Source: Marinobacter nauticus
GTDB lineage: Bacteria > Pseudomonadota > Gammaproteobacteria > Pseudomonadales > Oleiphilaceae
Assembly: GCF_003634635.1 (NCBI RefSeq)
Contig: NZ_RBJB01000002.1
Span: forward strand, 558,001-622,000
Length of the DNA: 64,000 nucleotides
Direction of reading: 5' to 3'
The notes under the pieces were generated by a model. The model searched no databases, was not told where the DNA came from, and worked only from the letters and a program-made list of their open reading frames with translations. Below, piece by piece: positions 1 to 8,618 of the stretch (position 1 is its first letter; each line of letters begins with the position of its first letter). The translations under genes and the position numbers were made by a program.

Positions 1-928
1 CAGCATCGCCCATGGCGTTGTCGGCACTGCCCGGCACCACCTGCTCCATGGTGACGCGATGAAACAGAGACAGCATATCGGACAGGATGACGCCGTAATC
101 CGGGGCAAAATCCGAGATCCGGTTAATTTCAGACAGCAGGCCGGGGCCATCACGCTCAACCAATGCGTTAACAATGCGCTGGATATCGCGCTGATCGATG
201 GTGCCCAGCATATTGCTGACATCACTGGCAGCCAGGTTCTCGTTGCCGAATGCAATCGCCTGGTCGGTCAGGCTGAGGGCATCCCTCATACTGCCATCGG
301 CCGCCCTCGCCAACAGCCACAGGGCCGGGTCTTCAAACGGGATCTGTTCTTCGGTCAGAACGTGCCTCAGGTGGCCAACAATGTGCTCCGGCGTCATCCG
401 CTTGAGATTGAACTGCAGACACCGGGAAAGCACCGTCACCGGCAGCTTCTGGGGATCGGTGGTGGCCAACAGGAACTTGACATGTTCAGGAGGCTCTTCC
501 AGGGTTTTCAGAAAGGCGTTGAAGGACTGGTTGGTGAGCATGTGCACCTCATCGATGAGGTACACCTTGTAGCGGCCGCGCGTGGGAGCGTACTGCACGT
601 TGTCGGTCAGTTCCCGCATGTCATCTACACCGGTGCGGGAGGCAGCATCGATTTCGATCAGATCAACAAAACGGTTCTCCAGGATCTCCTTGCAGCTGTC
701 GCATTCACCGCAGGGATTCGGCGTTATGCCGGTCTCACAGTTCAGACAGCGGGCCAGCAGGCGGCCAATGGTGGTTTTGCCCACGCCCCGGGTGCCGGTA
801 AACAGATAGGCATGGTGCAGGCGCTGGTGTTCCAGGGCGTGAATAAGCGCCTGTAACACATGTTCCTGCCCCACCATGTCTTCAAAGGTACGGGGGCGCC
901 ATTTCCGGGCTAAAACCTGATAGCTCAT
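1..928 (-). CDS. dnaX: DNA polymerase III subunit gamma/tau, 5' part (cut by window edge)
   Basis: The gene encodes the clamp-loader ATPase of the replicative polymerase; about 309 codons are present and the 3' part lies off the left edge. Translation from the ATG at 928 begins MSYQVLARKWRP, the typical gamma/tau start. A Walker A motif (GTRGVGKTT) lies near residue 45, followed by a four-cysteine zinc module (CLNCETG, CGECDSC) and the LIDEVHML Walker B/DEVH box. A sensor motif (ATTDPQKLPVTVLSRC) follows. The ffs RNA gene lies about 120 bp upstream on the same strand. Whether a frameshift site for the gamma product exists cannot be judged because that region is outside the window. Confidence 0.97.
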   Translation of the reverse strand, partial: MSYQVLARKWRPRTFEDMVGQEHVLQALIHALEHQRLHHAYLFTGTRGVGKTTIGRLLARCLNCETGITPNPCGECDSCKEILENRFVDLIEIDAASRTGVDDMRELTDNVQYAPTRGRYKVYLIDEVHMLTNQSFNAFLKTLEEPPEHVKFLLATTDPQKLPVTVLSRCLQFNLKRMTPEHIVGHLRHVLTEEQIPFEDPALWLLARAADGSMRDALSLTDQAIAFGNENLAASDVSNMLGTIDQRDIQRIVNALVERDGPGLLSEINRISDFAPDYGVILSDMLSLFHRVTMEQVVPGSADNAMGDA

Positions 929-1047
929 GATCCATCAACTGCTCTGAAAAATGGGAACAACTCTAGCATGGACAGGCAATGAGAAGAAGCATGCGCTTGC
1001 GCAACAAACGGGAGAGGAAACAGGCAAAACAAGTGGCAGGATATGGG

Positions 1048-1157
1048 GGTGACCCCACCAGCGATCCCCCGGCACACACATCCACCGCTTCGGCTGCTCC
1101 CTTCCGGGCCTGACCGGGTTCACGGTTTCATGTTGCGGAGGCACCAATGGGGCCACC
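1048..1157 (-). ncRNA. ffs: Signal recognition particle RNA (4.5S type)
   Basis: Read on the minus strand, the segment folds into one long hairpin: GGTGGCCCC at the 5' side pairs with GGGGTCACC at the 3' side. The apical part contains the invariant Ffh-binding region (GTCAGGCCCGGAAGGGAGCAG) in its usual order, with a GGAA tetraloop. Length of about 110 nt fits the bacterial 4.5S RNA, which guides membrane-protein ribosomes to FtsY with Ffh. The exact ends are estimated from the pairing. A 126-codon open frame across it is not a gene. Confidence 0.95.
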
Positions 1158-1220
1158 ATAACGGCGTTTCGGGGCATTTCCCTCGAAAGCGGCGCGCATA
1201 TTAACAGAAGGGTATAAGGA

Positions 1221-1976
1221 CTACAACGGCAAAGGGACTTCGTCCTGCCGGAACCAACAGGCAATGCTGTACCGGGTGCGATTGGCGGGTAATACCTCGT
1301 GGGGCACATCCTCACTCAGAAACAGTGCCGCACGCCCTGCTTCCGGCCGCACCAGACCAACCATCTGATCTTCGTTGTCGGGGCTGAACACCCGCAACTC
1401 TCCCCCGTCTTGCAGCTGCCATCCTTCATTCAGATACAGCACCAGGCTGACCACTCGGGATGCCCTGCCCCGGAAACTGTCCAGGTGGCGCTTGTAGAAA
1501 TCGCCAGGCTGGTAGGTGGCATAATGCGCTTCATAGCGCTTCAGCCCAAGAAACAGGCGCTGGTTCAGACCAACCCGCAGGGCATCAAAGAACCGGAACA
1601 GCTCCGACTGGGCGGCGGTATAGCCATCAAGCCAGGCGATTTTATCCCGGCGGACGCTGCGATCACGGGTCAGATCGGCACCGCGCCCAATCCCTGCTCG
1701 CCCCATGGCTTCGGTACGGTCCAGTATCTCTACCTCGTTACGAAGCGCAGCGATCAGGCCAACGGGCAAATGACCGAGCAGATCCAGCTCAATCCAGGCT
1801 TTCTCGCTCAGGCTATCGGCGAGTTCATCCAACCAGCCATCGGAGACCAACAAAGAATCACAGCGGCCAGCTGCCCCGATAATGTCTCCAGCCACCTTGT
1901 CCAACTGGCCCGCGGACTGCTCGAGAAGCGGCTCCGGCATCGGCAAGACCGACGCTACCGGATTTTCTGATTCCAT
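1221..1976 (-). CDS. 2OG-Fe(II) oxygenase, prolyl-4-hydroxylase-like
   Basis: The 251-residue product carries a C-terminal double-stranded beta-helix oxygenase fold. The iron ligands are visible as H164-x-D166 (YKRHLDS) and H226 (VPHEVLP), and R235 in the RTRYSIACWF segment fits the 2-oxoglutarate carboxylate binder. This matches the SM-20/P4HA-type family, which hydroxylates proline or other residues; the substrate is unknown. I chose the ATG at 1976 because GAGGG lies 8 bases before it; an ATG at 2003 would add nine residues and lacks a ribosome site. It is divergent from the mutarotase gene at 2086. Confidence 0.85.
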   Translation of the reverse strand: MESENPVASVLPMPEPLLEQSAGQLDKVAGDIIGAAGRCDSLLVSDGWLDELADSLSEKAWIELDLLGHLPVGLIAALRNEVEILDRTEAMGRAGIGRGADLTRDRSVRRDKIAWLDGYTAAQSELFRFFDALRVGLNQRLFLGLKRYEAHYATYQPGDFYKRHLDSFRGRASRVVSLVLYLNEGWQLQDGGELRVFSPDNEDQMVGLVRPEAGRAALFLSEDVPHEVLPANRTRYSIACWFRQDEVPLPL

Positions 1977-2085
1977 GTTCAGACCCTCACAAATTTGACG
2001 CATTGTATTCAGAAACTCGCCGCGCGCACGGTTTTAAATTACTCTGAAGCTACGGAGTTTTACCTAAAGGAAGCCGTTTCTGAAT

Positions 2086-3006
2086 ATGTCGGACAGCAGT
2101 AGCAAGCCGCCAGCAACCGGAGGCCCGGGCAACTGGTCATTTACCCGCTGGAGTACCATCGGGCAACTGGAGGCACTTGAAGTTCATCACCCATTGTTCC
2201 AGGCCACGTTGTTTCTACAGGGGGCACACCTCACCCATTTCGCGCCAAAGGATGAACGCAACTGGCTCTGGCTCAGTGAACTCGCCCGTTTTCAACCTGG
2301 CCGAGCAATTCGCGGTGGCATTCCCGTGTGCTGGCCCTGGTTTGGAGACCCACTCCGGAACCCGCCGGAAATCCGCAAGCGCATAGCGTCATCCTCAGCC
2401 CATGGCTTTGCCCGCACCGCTTTATGGCGGCTGGAAGATGTTCGGGAAAGCGCCCACGAGGTAGAAGTCAGCCTGTCCCTCAGCGCCAACGACGATTTCC
2501 AGGAACACTGGGACGGCCACGCCCTGGCCCTGATCACCTTCAGTTTTTCCATTCGCGGTTGCCAGATCGCACTGACAACCACCAATCTTTCGAAAGCGCC
2601 GCTGGCGTTCAGTCAGGCCCTTCACACTTACCTGCCCACTGACGACATTCAGCGAACCCGCGTGCTGGGCCTGGGAAACAGCCAGTACATCGACACGCTG
2701 AAAGACTGGGACTACGTCTCACAGGAAGGGCCAGTGTATTTCGAAGGTGAAGTGGACCGGATATACGAAACCGGCGAAGCACTGACCGTAGTAACACCTT
2801 CCGGCAAGCGAAAGCTTACGTCTGTGGGTAGCGATTCAACCGTGGTCTGGAACCCGGGCCCGGGAAAAGCGCAGCGTCTTTCTGATTTTCCAGACTCTGC
2901 CTGGCAGAAAATGCTGTGCGTCGAAACAGCCAATGCAGCATCGGATTATCGGGTATTAAATGAAGGCCAGAGCCACACACTGGGCGTATTCATCGGCCGC
3001 GCCTGA
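2086..3006 (+). CDS. D-hexose-6-phosphate mutarotase (YeaD-type aldose 1-epimerase)
   Basis: The 306-residue protein matches the YeaD/aldose-1-epimerase fold, which interconverts alpha and beta anomers of glucose-6-phosphate-type sugars in the cytoplasm. Visible family features are GGIPVCWPWFGDP near residues 75-90, SSAHGFARTALWRL after it, the SQALHTYLPTDD segment holding the catalytic histidine, and VVWNPGP plus CVETANA near the C-terminus. The length is usual for the family. It is followed after 30 bp by the acyltransferase gene on the same strand, so the three genes up to 4799 probably share a transcript. Confidence 0.9.
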   Translation: MSDSSSKPPATGGPGNWSFTRWSTIGQLEALEVHHPLFQATLFLQGAHLTHFAPKDERNWLWLSELARFQPGRAIRGGIPVCWPWFGDPLRNPPEIRKRIASSSAHGFARTALWRLEDVRESAHEVEVSLSLSANDDFQEHWDGHALALITFSFSIRGCQIALTTTNLSKAPLAFSQALHTYLPTDDIQRTRVLGLGNSQYIDTLKDWDYVSQEGPVYFEGEVDRIYETGEALTVVTPSGKRKLTSVGSDSTVVWNPGPGKAQRLSDFPDSAWQKMLCVETANAASDYRVLNEGQSHTLGVFIGRA

Positions 3007-3036
3007 GCGGCAACTTCTTTGACACAGGGAGCGGGC

Positions 3037-3852
3037 ATGGGCCTGGCATCGTATCTGAGATCGAAACTGATACCAGCGGAACTGGACGAACAGGTAAACC
3101 GCATTCGCAAACCCATCGGCACACTGGGCTACGATCCATGGGGTTATAACAACGAAGCGGTGAAGTACGGTTTTTCCGTTGCCCGACAAATCTACGAGAA
3201 ATACTTTCGGGTCAGCGCCTCCGGCGTTGACAATGTGCCGGCAGAGGGCCCGGTGCTGATTATTGCCAACCACTCCGGCCAGTTACCCATCGACGGCCTG
3301 CTCATTGGTTATGCCCTCGCCTCACGGGAAAAAAATCCTCGAATTCCCCGCGCCATGATCGAGCGTTTCTTTCCGACGGTGCCGTGGCTTGGCAATCTCC
3401 TGAACGAAATCGGCGCCGTGCTCGGAGACCCGGTCAACTGCGCGAAGATGCTCGCCAACAATGAAGCTGTGATTGTGTTTCCGGAGGGCGTAAGAGGCTC
3501 CGGCAAGCTCTACCGGGACAGGTATCAACTGAAACGTTTCGGCAACGGTTTTATGCATCTGGCCATGAAGTACAAGGCGCCCATTGTGCCTGTGGGCGTA
3601 GTGGGCTGCGAAGAGACCATCCCGGCCATTGCCAACATCAAGCCACTGGCCAATGCCCTGGGCGTACCCTACGTTCCTGTCGCCCTGCCCGTGGTGCTCC
3701 CCGCCAAGGTACACCTGAATTTCGGGGAACCCATGTATTTTGATGATACCGAAATCCCTGAAGAGCAGGTCACCGAACGGGTAGAGGCTGTGAAAGCCGA
3801 GATCAGCCGACTGATTGACAAGGGACTGAGCGAAAGGAAAAGGCTGTTCTGA
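3037..3852 (+). CDS. 1-acyl-glycerol-3-phosphate acyltransferase-like protein (PlsC superfamily)
   Basis: The 271-residue protein has the LPLAT acyltransferase core: the acceptor/catalytic block NHSGQLPIDG (H79 and D86) and the FPEGVRGSG block at residues 148-155. The spacing between H and D is the longer form seen in the MGAT-like branch, not classical HX4D. It likely transfers an acyl chain to a lysolipid at the inner membrane; the acceptor cannot be named. The ATG at 3037 has AGGGAG six bases upstream; a TTG at 3019 is a weaker alternative. The stop overlaps the next start by one base (TGATG), which suggests translational coupling. Confidence 0.87.
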   Translation: MGLASYLRSKLIPAELDEQVNRIRKPIGTLGYDPWGYNNEAVKYGFSVARQIYEKYFRVSASGVDNVPAEGPVLIIANHSGQLPIDGLLIGYALASREKNPRIPRAMIERFFPTVPWLGNLLNEIGAVLGDPVNCAKMLANNEAVIVFPEGVRGSGKLYRDRYQLKRFGNGFMHLAMKYKAPIVPVGVVGCEETIPAIANIKPLANALGVPYVPVALPVVLPAKVHLNFGEPMYFDDTEIPEEQVTERVEAVKAEISRLIDKGLSERKRLF

Positions 3853-4799
3853 TGAGCAAGCACCAAAGACCCCGCATTCTGATCACAGGTGCTGCCGGTG
3901 CGCTGGCCCAGCAAGTGATCCGCCGCCTGCGAGAAAGCTGCGACCTGGTGGCCGTCGATTTCCGGGAACAGGTTTACCTGGGCGACGACATCCCCAGCTA
4001 CTGCATTGACTTCAACAAGCGGGTCTTCGAAGACCTGTTCCGACGCTATGAGTTTGATGGCGTGATTCATCTCGGCCGCATCCTCTCCAGCCAACTGACC
4101 CGCATGCGCCGCTATAACGCCAATGTACTGGGCACCCAGAAGCTACTGGACCTGTCCCACAAATACGGCATACGCCGGGTGATTGTGCTCTCCACCTACC
4201 ACGTCTATGGTGCCGTGGCCTATAACCCGGCGCTGATTGACGAGTCCGCCCCCCTCAAAAGCGCGGGCCTGAGCGCGGACCTGGTGGATTCAGTGGAGCT
4301 TGAGAACCTCGCCAACATCTATCTTTGGCGCTACCCGGAACTCAACATAACTATTCTTCGGCCCTGCAACATCGTGGGCCCCGGTGTTCGCAATACCATG
4401 AGCACCCTGCTCAGCAGTGAGCGGGCACCCGTATTGGCTGGCTTTTCGCCGATGATGCAGTTCATCCATATCGACGATATGGCAGACGCCATTGTCGCCG
4501 CCTGGGCAAAGCCCGTAAAAGGCGTGTTCAATGTCGCGCCGCAAGACTGGGTCGCCTACCAGCACGCCCTGAAGCTCTGCGGTTGCAAAACCATACCCAT
4601 TCCCTCCATTCCACCGAGCGTGCCGAAGGCCATTGCCCGGGTTCTGAACCTGCGCAGCTTCCCTCCCTACCTTATGGCATTCTTCAAATATCCGGTGGTG
4701 ATTGACGGTCGCGCCTTCGCCCGGGAATTCGGTTTTGAGCCCAAACGGCCATTGAAAGAGATTTTCCGGTATTATCGCGATAACAAAAAACCGGTGTGA
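3852..4799 (+). CDS. NAD-dependent epimerase/dehydratase family protein (extended SDR)
   Basis: The 315-residue protein begins with a Rossmann motif (TGAAGALA, residues 13-20), has D-containing strand VVAVDF for the nucleotide ribose, and later the STYHVYG and RPCNIVGPG blocks of extended SDR enzymes. The usual catalytic YxxxK pair is not seen where expected; that stretch reads LVDSVELENLA. It may therefore act on a different chemistry or be a binding protein. It is translationally coupled to the acyltransferase, so a role in lipid or surface sugar metabolism is plausible but not proven. Confidence 0.8.
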   Translation: MSKHQRPRILITGAAGALAQQVIRRLRESCDLVAVDFREQVYLGDDIPSYCIDFNKRVFEDLFRRYEFDGVIHLGRILSSQLTRMRRYNANVLGTQKLLDLSHKYGIRRVIVLSTYHVYGAVAYNPALIDESAPLKSAGLSADLVDSVELENLANIYLWRYPELNITILRPCNIVGPGVRNTMSTLLSSERAPVLAGFSPMMQFIHIDDMADAIVAAWAKPVKGVFNVAPQDWVAYQHALKLCGCKTIPIPSIPPSVPKAIARVLNLRSFPPYLMAFFKYPVVIDGRAFAREFGFEPKRPLKEIFRYYRDNKKPV

Positions 4800-4854
4800 A
4801 ACTCATCGGTAATTTGAGTATTCAAATAGACGAACGGCCCTTTTCGGCGCTACC

Positions 4855-4873
4855 CTGTACATATTAAATACAG
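4855..4873. promoter_or_regulatory. Palindrome upstream of prsK (CTGTA-N9-TACAG)
   Basis: In the 124-bp gap before prsK the sequence holds the inverted repeat CTGTA (4855-4859) and TACAG (4869-4873) around an AT-only centre, about 50 bp before the start codon. It could be an operator for the prsK gene. The spacing of CTGT to ACAG is 11, not the 8 of a LexA box. No clear sigma-54 motif is present here. Function is inferred from position only. Confidence 0.3.
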
Positions 4874-4923
4874 TACCCGGGCACCGGCAGGCCCGGGATT
4901 CCCGGTGTTCAAGGAAAGAGCTA

Positions 4924-7062
4924 ATGTTCAGGGATCTCAGCGTGATCAGTCACGGTGCGGCAGCCGCTGTCTTTGCGGTTCTGGCCGTTCTTGTGGCAAC
5001 CCGTTATCTTCGCCGCGACATTGATCGTGCTCTGTTCCTTGCCGCCATTGTTACCGCCCTGTGGGCCTCCGTCCTGGTTACCCAAAGCCTCTGGGGATCG
5101 CCCGGATTCTTCACCCGCTACCTCCTGGAACTGCTCAGAGACACAGCCTGGTTACTCCTGCTGTTCGCCATGCTTCGCGACGGCTTTCGCCAAGGCCGGT
5201 TCACCAGTCAAATAAAGAAGGTATTGGGTGCCGCGACGGCGATACTGATCATCACCTTGCTGGCCCTTGGTACACTTGAGTTCGCCCTCCACATCGATCT
5301 GGTCAGCGGTAAGACCAAGGTGATTGGCCAGATCGCCCTGTCACTTCTGGGCCTGTCGCTGGTCGAGCAAATCTGGCGAAACTCTACTGTCTTCGGCCGC
5401 TCCAGCATGAAATACCTGTGCATTGGCGTTGCCACCATCTTCGCCTTTGATTTCTTCATGTATGCCGATGCGCTGCTGTTCGGGCAAGTCGCGGATTCGT
5501 TCTGGAATGCGCGCGGTTTTGTGAACGCCGCACTCATGCCCCTTTTTGCCATCAATGTGGTGAACACACGCAAACAACCTGTGGACTTCCAGTTGTCCCG
5601 TTCGGCCGTATTTCACGCTGGCACACTCATCTTCGCGGGCGGATACCTGTTACTGCTGGCCATCGGCGGTTACTACGTACGCGCCCTGGGTGGTGAGTGG
5701 GGCGAAGCCCTGCAGGTTTTGTTCATCACCGTTTCCCTGGCGTTTCTGGTCACACTTCTGCTGTCGCGGCGTATTCGCGGCCGCCTGATGGTCTTCATCA
5801 GCCAGAACTTCTTCGACTACAAGTACGACTATCGCGATGAATGGCTCAAGCTCACCAAGGAACTTGCCAACCTGAGCAACGAACCACCCCTGCCCGAGCG
5901 AGTAGTGCGCATTCTGGCCGGACTGGTGGAAAGCAATGCCGGCGCGCTCTGGATAAAGGGCGAGCAGAAAGATTTCCACCTGAAAGCAAGCGTCAATATC
6001 GCGACTCCGAAGTACACCATCATTGACGAAGACTCGGATATGGTGAAGTTCTTTAAAGATCGTGAGTGGATCATTGATCTGAGTGAATACCGGGAAGACC
6101 CGGTGAGCTACAACCTGCTGGAAATACCGGACTCCATCACCAAGACCCCGGAAGCCTGGCTGGTCATCCCTCTGTATCTCGATAACGAACTCTACGGCAT
6201 TGCCATGGTCGGCGCTCCCTACGCCAGGGTGGAGCTTAACTGGGAGAACTTCGACCTGATCAAGGTGGTAGCCCGCCAGACCTGCAACCTCATCGCCCAG
6301 AACGATGCCCAGAACCGGCTCTCACGGGCCATGCAGTTTGAAGCCGTCAGCAAGGCCAGCGCGTTCATGGTGCATGATCTGAAAACACTGATCGCCCAAT
6401 TGTCTCTACTGGTCAAGAATGCGCCCAAACATCGCAACAACCCAGCCTTTATCGACGACATGATTGCCACCACCGATCATGCGGTCCGTAAAATGTCGAA
6501 CCTCGTGGATCATATCCGCAAACCATCCTCCGGGGCGGACGAGCAACGTGCTCCCATAGACCTGACCCAACTGGTCCGCGAGCTGATTGAAGACAACAGC
6601 CGCCGCAGCCCGGCACCGGTGCTACTGGGTGCTCCACCCGCCATCCAGGTATGCGCCGACAAAGAACAGCTGCGCAGCGTGCTGGGCCACCTGATTAGCA
6701 ACGCCCAGGACGCCACGGCTCCAACCGGGGAAATCACACTGAACCTGAAAACGGCCAAAGGCAGCGTGGTGCTGTTTATCCAGGATACCGGCAGCGGCAT
6801 GACGGAAGAGTTTATCCGCACCCGGCTTTTCAAACCCTTCGAAAGCACCAAAGGGCTTACCGGTATGGGGATTGGAGCCTATCAGGCCCGGGAATACATA
6901 CAGGAACTGGGCGGTTCGATCGACGTAACCAGCGAGCCCGGCCTGGGCTCCTGCTTTTCGGTACGTATTCCGCTGGCCAATGCAGCAACCGGCGAATCAG
7001 CCGGGAACAAGCCGGAACCGACAGATTCCGGCTTGCAGGAAGGCAGGCAAGCCGTCAATTAA
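4924..7062 (+). CDS. prsK: PEP-CTERM system membrane sensor histidine kinase PrsK
   Basis: The 712-residue protein matches the XrtA/PEP-CTERM sensor kinase family. The N-terminal 280 residues hold about eight to ten hydrophobic segments with no obvious periplasmic sensor loop. A GAF-like region follows at roughly 300-460. The dimerisation box contains the phosphoacceptor candidate H484 (MVHDLKT), and the ATPase domain has SNAQDA (N box), DTGSGM (G1) and a GMGIGAY lid at about 590-680. It should phosphorylate PrsR encoded just downstream. The start has AAGGAAAG eight or so bases upstream. What it senses is unknown. Confidence 0.93.
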   Translation: MFRDLSVISHGAAAAVFAVLAVLVATRYLRRDIDRALFLAAIVTALWASVLVTQSLWGSPGFFTRYLLELLRDTAWLLLLFAMLRDGFRQGRFTSQIKKVLGAATAILIITLLALGTLEFALHIDLVSGKTKVIGQIALSLLGLSLVEQIWRNSTVFGRSSMKYLCIGVATIFAFDFFMYADALLFGQVADSFWNARGFVNAALMPLFAINVVNTRKQPVDFQLSRSAVFHAGTLIFAGGYLLLLAIGGYYVRALGGEWGEALQVLFITVSLAFLVTLLLSRRIRGRLMVFISQNFFDYKYDYRDEWLKLTKELANLSNEPPLPERVVRILAGLVESNAGALWIKGEQKDFHLKASVNIATPKYTIIDEDSDMVKFFKDREWIIDLSEYREDPVSYNLLEIPDSITKTPEAWLVIPLYLDNELYGIAMVGAPYARVELNWENFDLIKVVARQTCNLIAQNDAQNRLSRAMQFEAVSKASAFMVHDLKTLIAQLSLLVKNAPKHRNNPAFIDDMIATTDHAVRKMSNLVDHIRKPSSGADEQRAPIDLTQLVRELIEDNSRRSPAPVLLGAPPAIQVCADKEQLRSVLGHLISNAQDATAPTGEITLNLKTAKGSVVLFIQDTGSGMTEEFIRTRLFKPFESTKGLTGMGIGAYQAREYIQELGGSIDVTSEPGLGSCFSVRIPLANAATGESAGNKPEPTDSGLQEGRQAVN

Positions 7063-7197
7063 CCGACGGAGAAGACTATTTTATTAAGCGAGCATTGCAA
7101 AGTGTCAATGTTCAGTTAAGAATCAGAGTCATGGAATCGCGTTCGCCTCATGGGCGTCTATCCGATATGAACACGGAACAAAGGACTGGTTGTTGTT

Positions 7198-8568
7198 GTG
7201 AAGCAGTTATTGATAGTCGAGGATGATCCTGGCCTCCAGAGCCAGATGCGATGGTGCTTCAGTGAAGACATTGAAGTCTCGGTGGCCGCTGATCGGGAGG
7301 CAGCGCTAACGGCACTTCGGCGTCTCGAGCCTGAAGTGGTGACGCTGGATCTTGGCTTGCCACCCGACCCCGGCGGCGCCACTGAGGGTTTCGCCCTGCT
7401 GGAAGATATCCTTCGCCTGGCGCCCATGACCAAAGTGATCGTGGTGACTGGGCGGGAAGACAAGGAAAACGCCGTCAAGGCCATAGGCATGGGAGCCTGC
7501 GACTTCTACCAGAAGCCGCTGGATGCCGACATCCTCACCTTTGTGGTAAATCGAGCATTCCGCCTCGCGGAACTGGAAAAAGAAAACCGCGAGCTGTCCT
7601 CGCAAGGCAATGGCACCAACATCAAAGGCATTGTTGCCGCCAGCCCCGAAATGCTGGTGATTTGCCGCACGGTTGAAAAGGTTGCGCCTACCGATGTCAC
7701 CACCCTGATTACCGGCGAAACCGGTACCGGCAAGGAACTCCTGGCCCGGGCCCTGCACGACCTGAGCCATCGCGCCGACAAACCCTTTGCGGCCATCAAC
7801 TGCGCCGCCATTCCGGAAAACCTGCTGGAGAGCGAACTGTTCGGGTTCGAGAAAGGCTCCTTTACCGGCGCGACCCAATCCAAGAAAGGCAAGATTGAGA
7901 GCGCCAACGGCGGCACCCTGTTTCTCGACGAGATTGGCGATATGCCGATGGCACTGCAGGCCAAACTGCTTCGCTTCCTGCAGGAACGAGTGGTCGACCG
8001 GGTAGGTTCGGTAAAACCGATTCCCGTTGATGTCCGGGTGGTGTGCGCCACCCACCGGAATGTTCAGGACCTGATTGCCCAGGGCGATTTCCGGGAGGAC
8101 CTGTATTACCGGATCAGTGAAATCACACTGGATGTGCCTGCCCTGCGTGAACGGGATGGCGACCCACTGGTGATTGCACAATCCCTCCTGAAAACCCTGG
8201 GGAAACAAATGGACCGCCCTAACCTCACGTTCTCGGACGATGCGGTTCAGGCCATCAATGCCTACAGCTGGCCAGGCAATGTGCGTGAAATGATCAACAA
8301 GGTGAAGCGGGCGATCATCATGGCCGATGGCAAGCGCATCACCGCCGAGGACCTGGTTCTGCCGCTCGAAGGCTGCGACACCGACTTTCAGCTCAACCTG
8401 CGCCAGGTACGTGAAGCGGCAGAACGAAAGGCGATTATTCAGGCCCTCACCACCAGTAATTTCAACATGGCTCAGGCATCGCGCCTTCTGGGCGTTACCC
8501 GCCCGACGCTATACAACCTGACCGACAAGTACCGGATTGAGACCAACACCGCCCCGAACGAGGCCTGA
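7198..8568 (+). CDS. prsR: PEP-CTERM-box response regulator PrsR (sigma-54 activator)
   Basis: The 456-residue protein has three modules: a receiver domain with phosphoacceptor D51, an AAA+ sigma-54 activation domain with Walker A GETGTGKE (173-180) and Walker B LFLDEI (241-246), and a Fis-type helix-turn-helix at the C-terminus (SRLLGVTRPTLYNL). The sigma-54 contact loop reads GSFTGA (220-225), a conservative change from the canonical GAFTGA. Start is GTG, with AAGGA some 12 bases upstream. Its expected target in this window is the sigma-54 promoter at 13489. Confidence 0.94.
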   Translation: MKQLLIVEDDPGLQSQMRWCFSEDIEVSVAADREAALTALRRLEPEVVTLDLGLPPDPGGATEGFALLEDILRLAPMTKVIVVTGREDKENAVKAIGMGACDFYQKPLDADILTFVVNRAFRLAELEKENRELSSQGNGTNIKGIVAASPEMLVICRTVEKVAPTDVTTLITGETGTGKELLARALHDLSHRADKPFAAINCAAIPENLLESELFGFEKGSFTGATQSKKGKIESANGGTLFLDEIGDMPMALQAKLLRFLQERVVDRVGSVKPIPVDVRVVCATHRNVQDLIAQGDFREDLYYRISEITLDVPALRERDGDPLVIAQSLLKTLGKQMDRPNLTFSDDAVQAINAYSWPGNVREMINKVKRAIIMADGKRITAEDLVLPLEGCDTDFQLNLRQVREAAERKAIIQALTTSNFNMAQASRLLGVTRPTLYNLTDKYRIETNTAPNEA

Positions 8569-8618
8569 GACACCCAATGCTGGAACAGAACAAGACCCGA
8601 CGAAGGAAGGACCAGGGC

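Noticed and set aside
935..1315. Minus-strand open frame of 126 codons across the ffs gene
   Set aside because: It overlaps the SRP RNA and the end of the oxygenase gene and has no family likeness or ribosome site.
4855..4873. LexA-like SOS box before prsK
   Set aside because: CTGT and ACAG are 11 bases apart, not 8, so it does not fit a LexA site; kept only as an unnamed palindrome.
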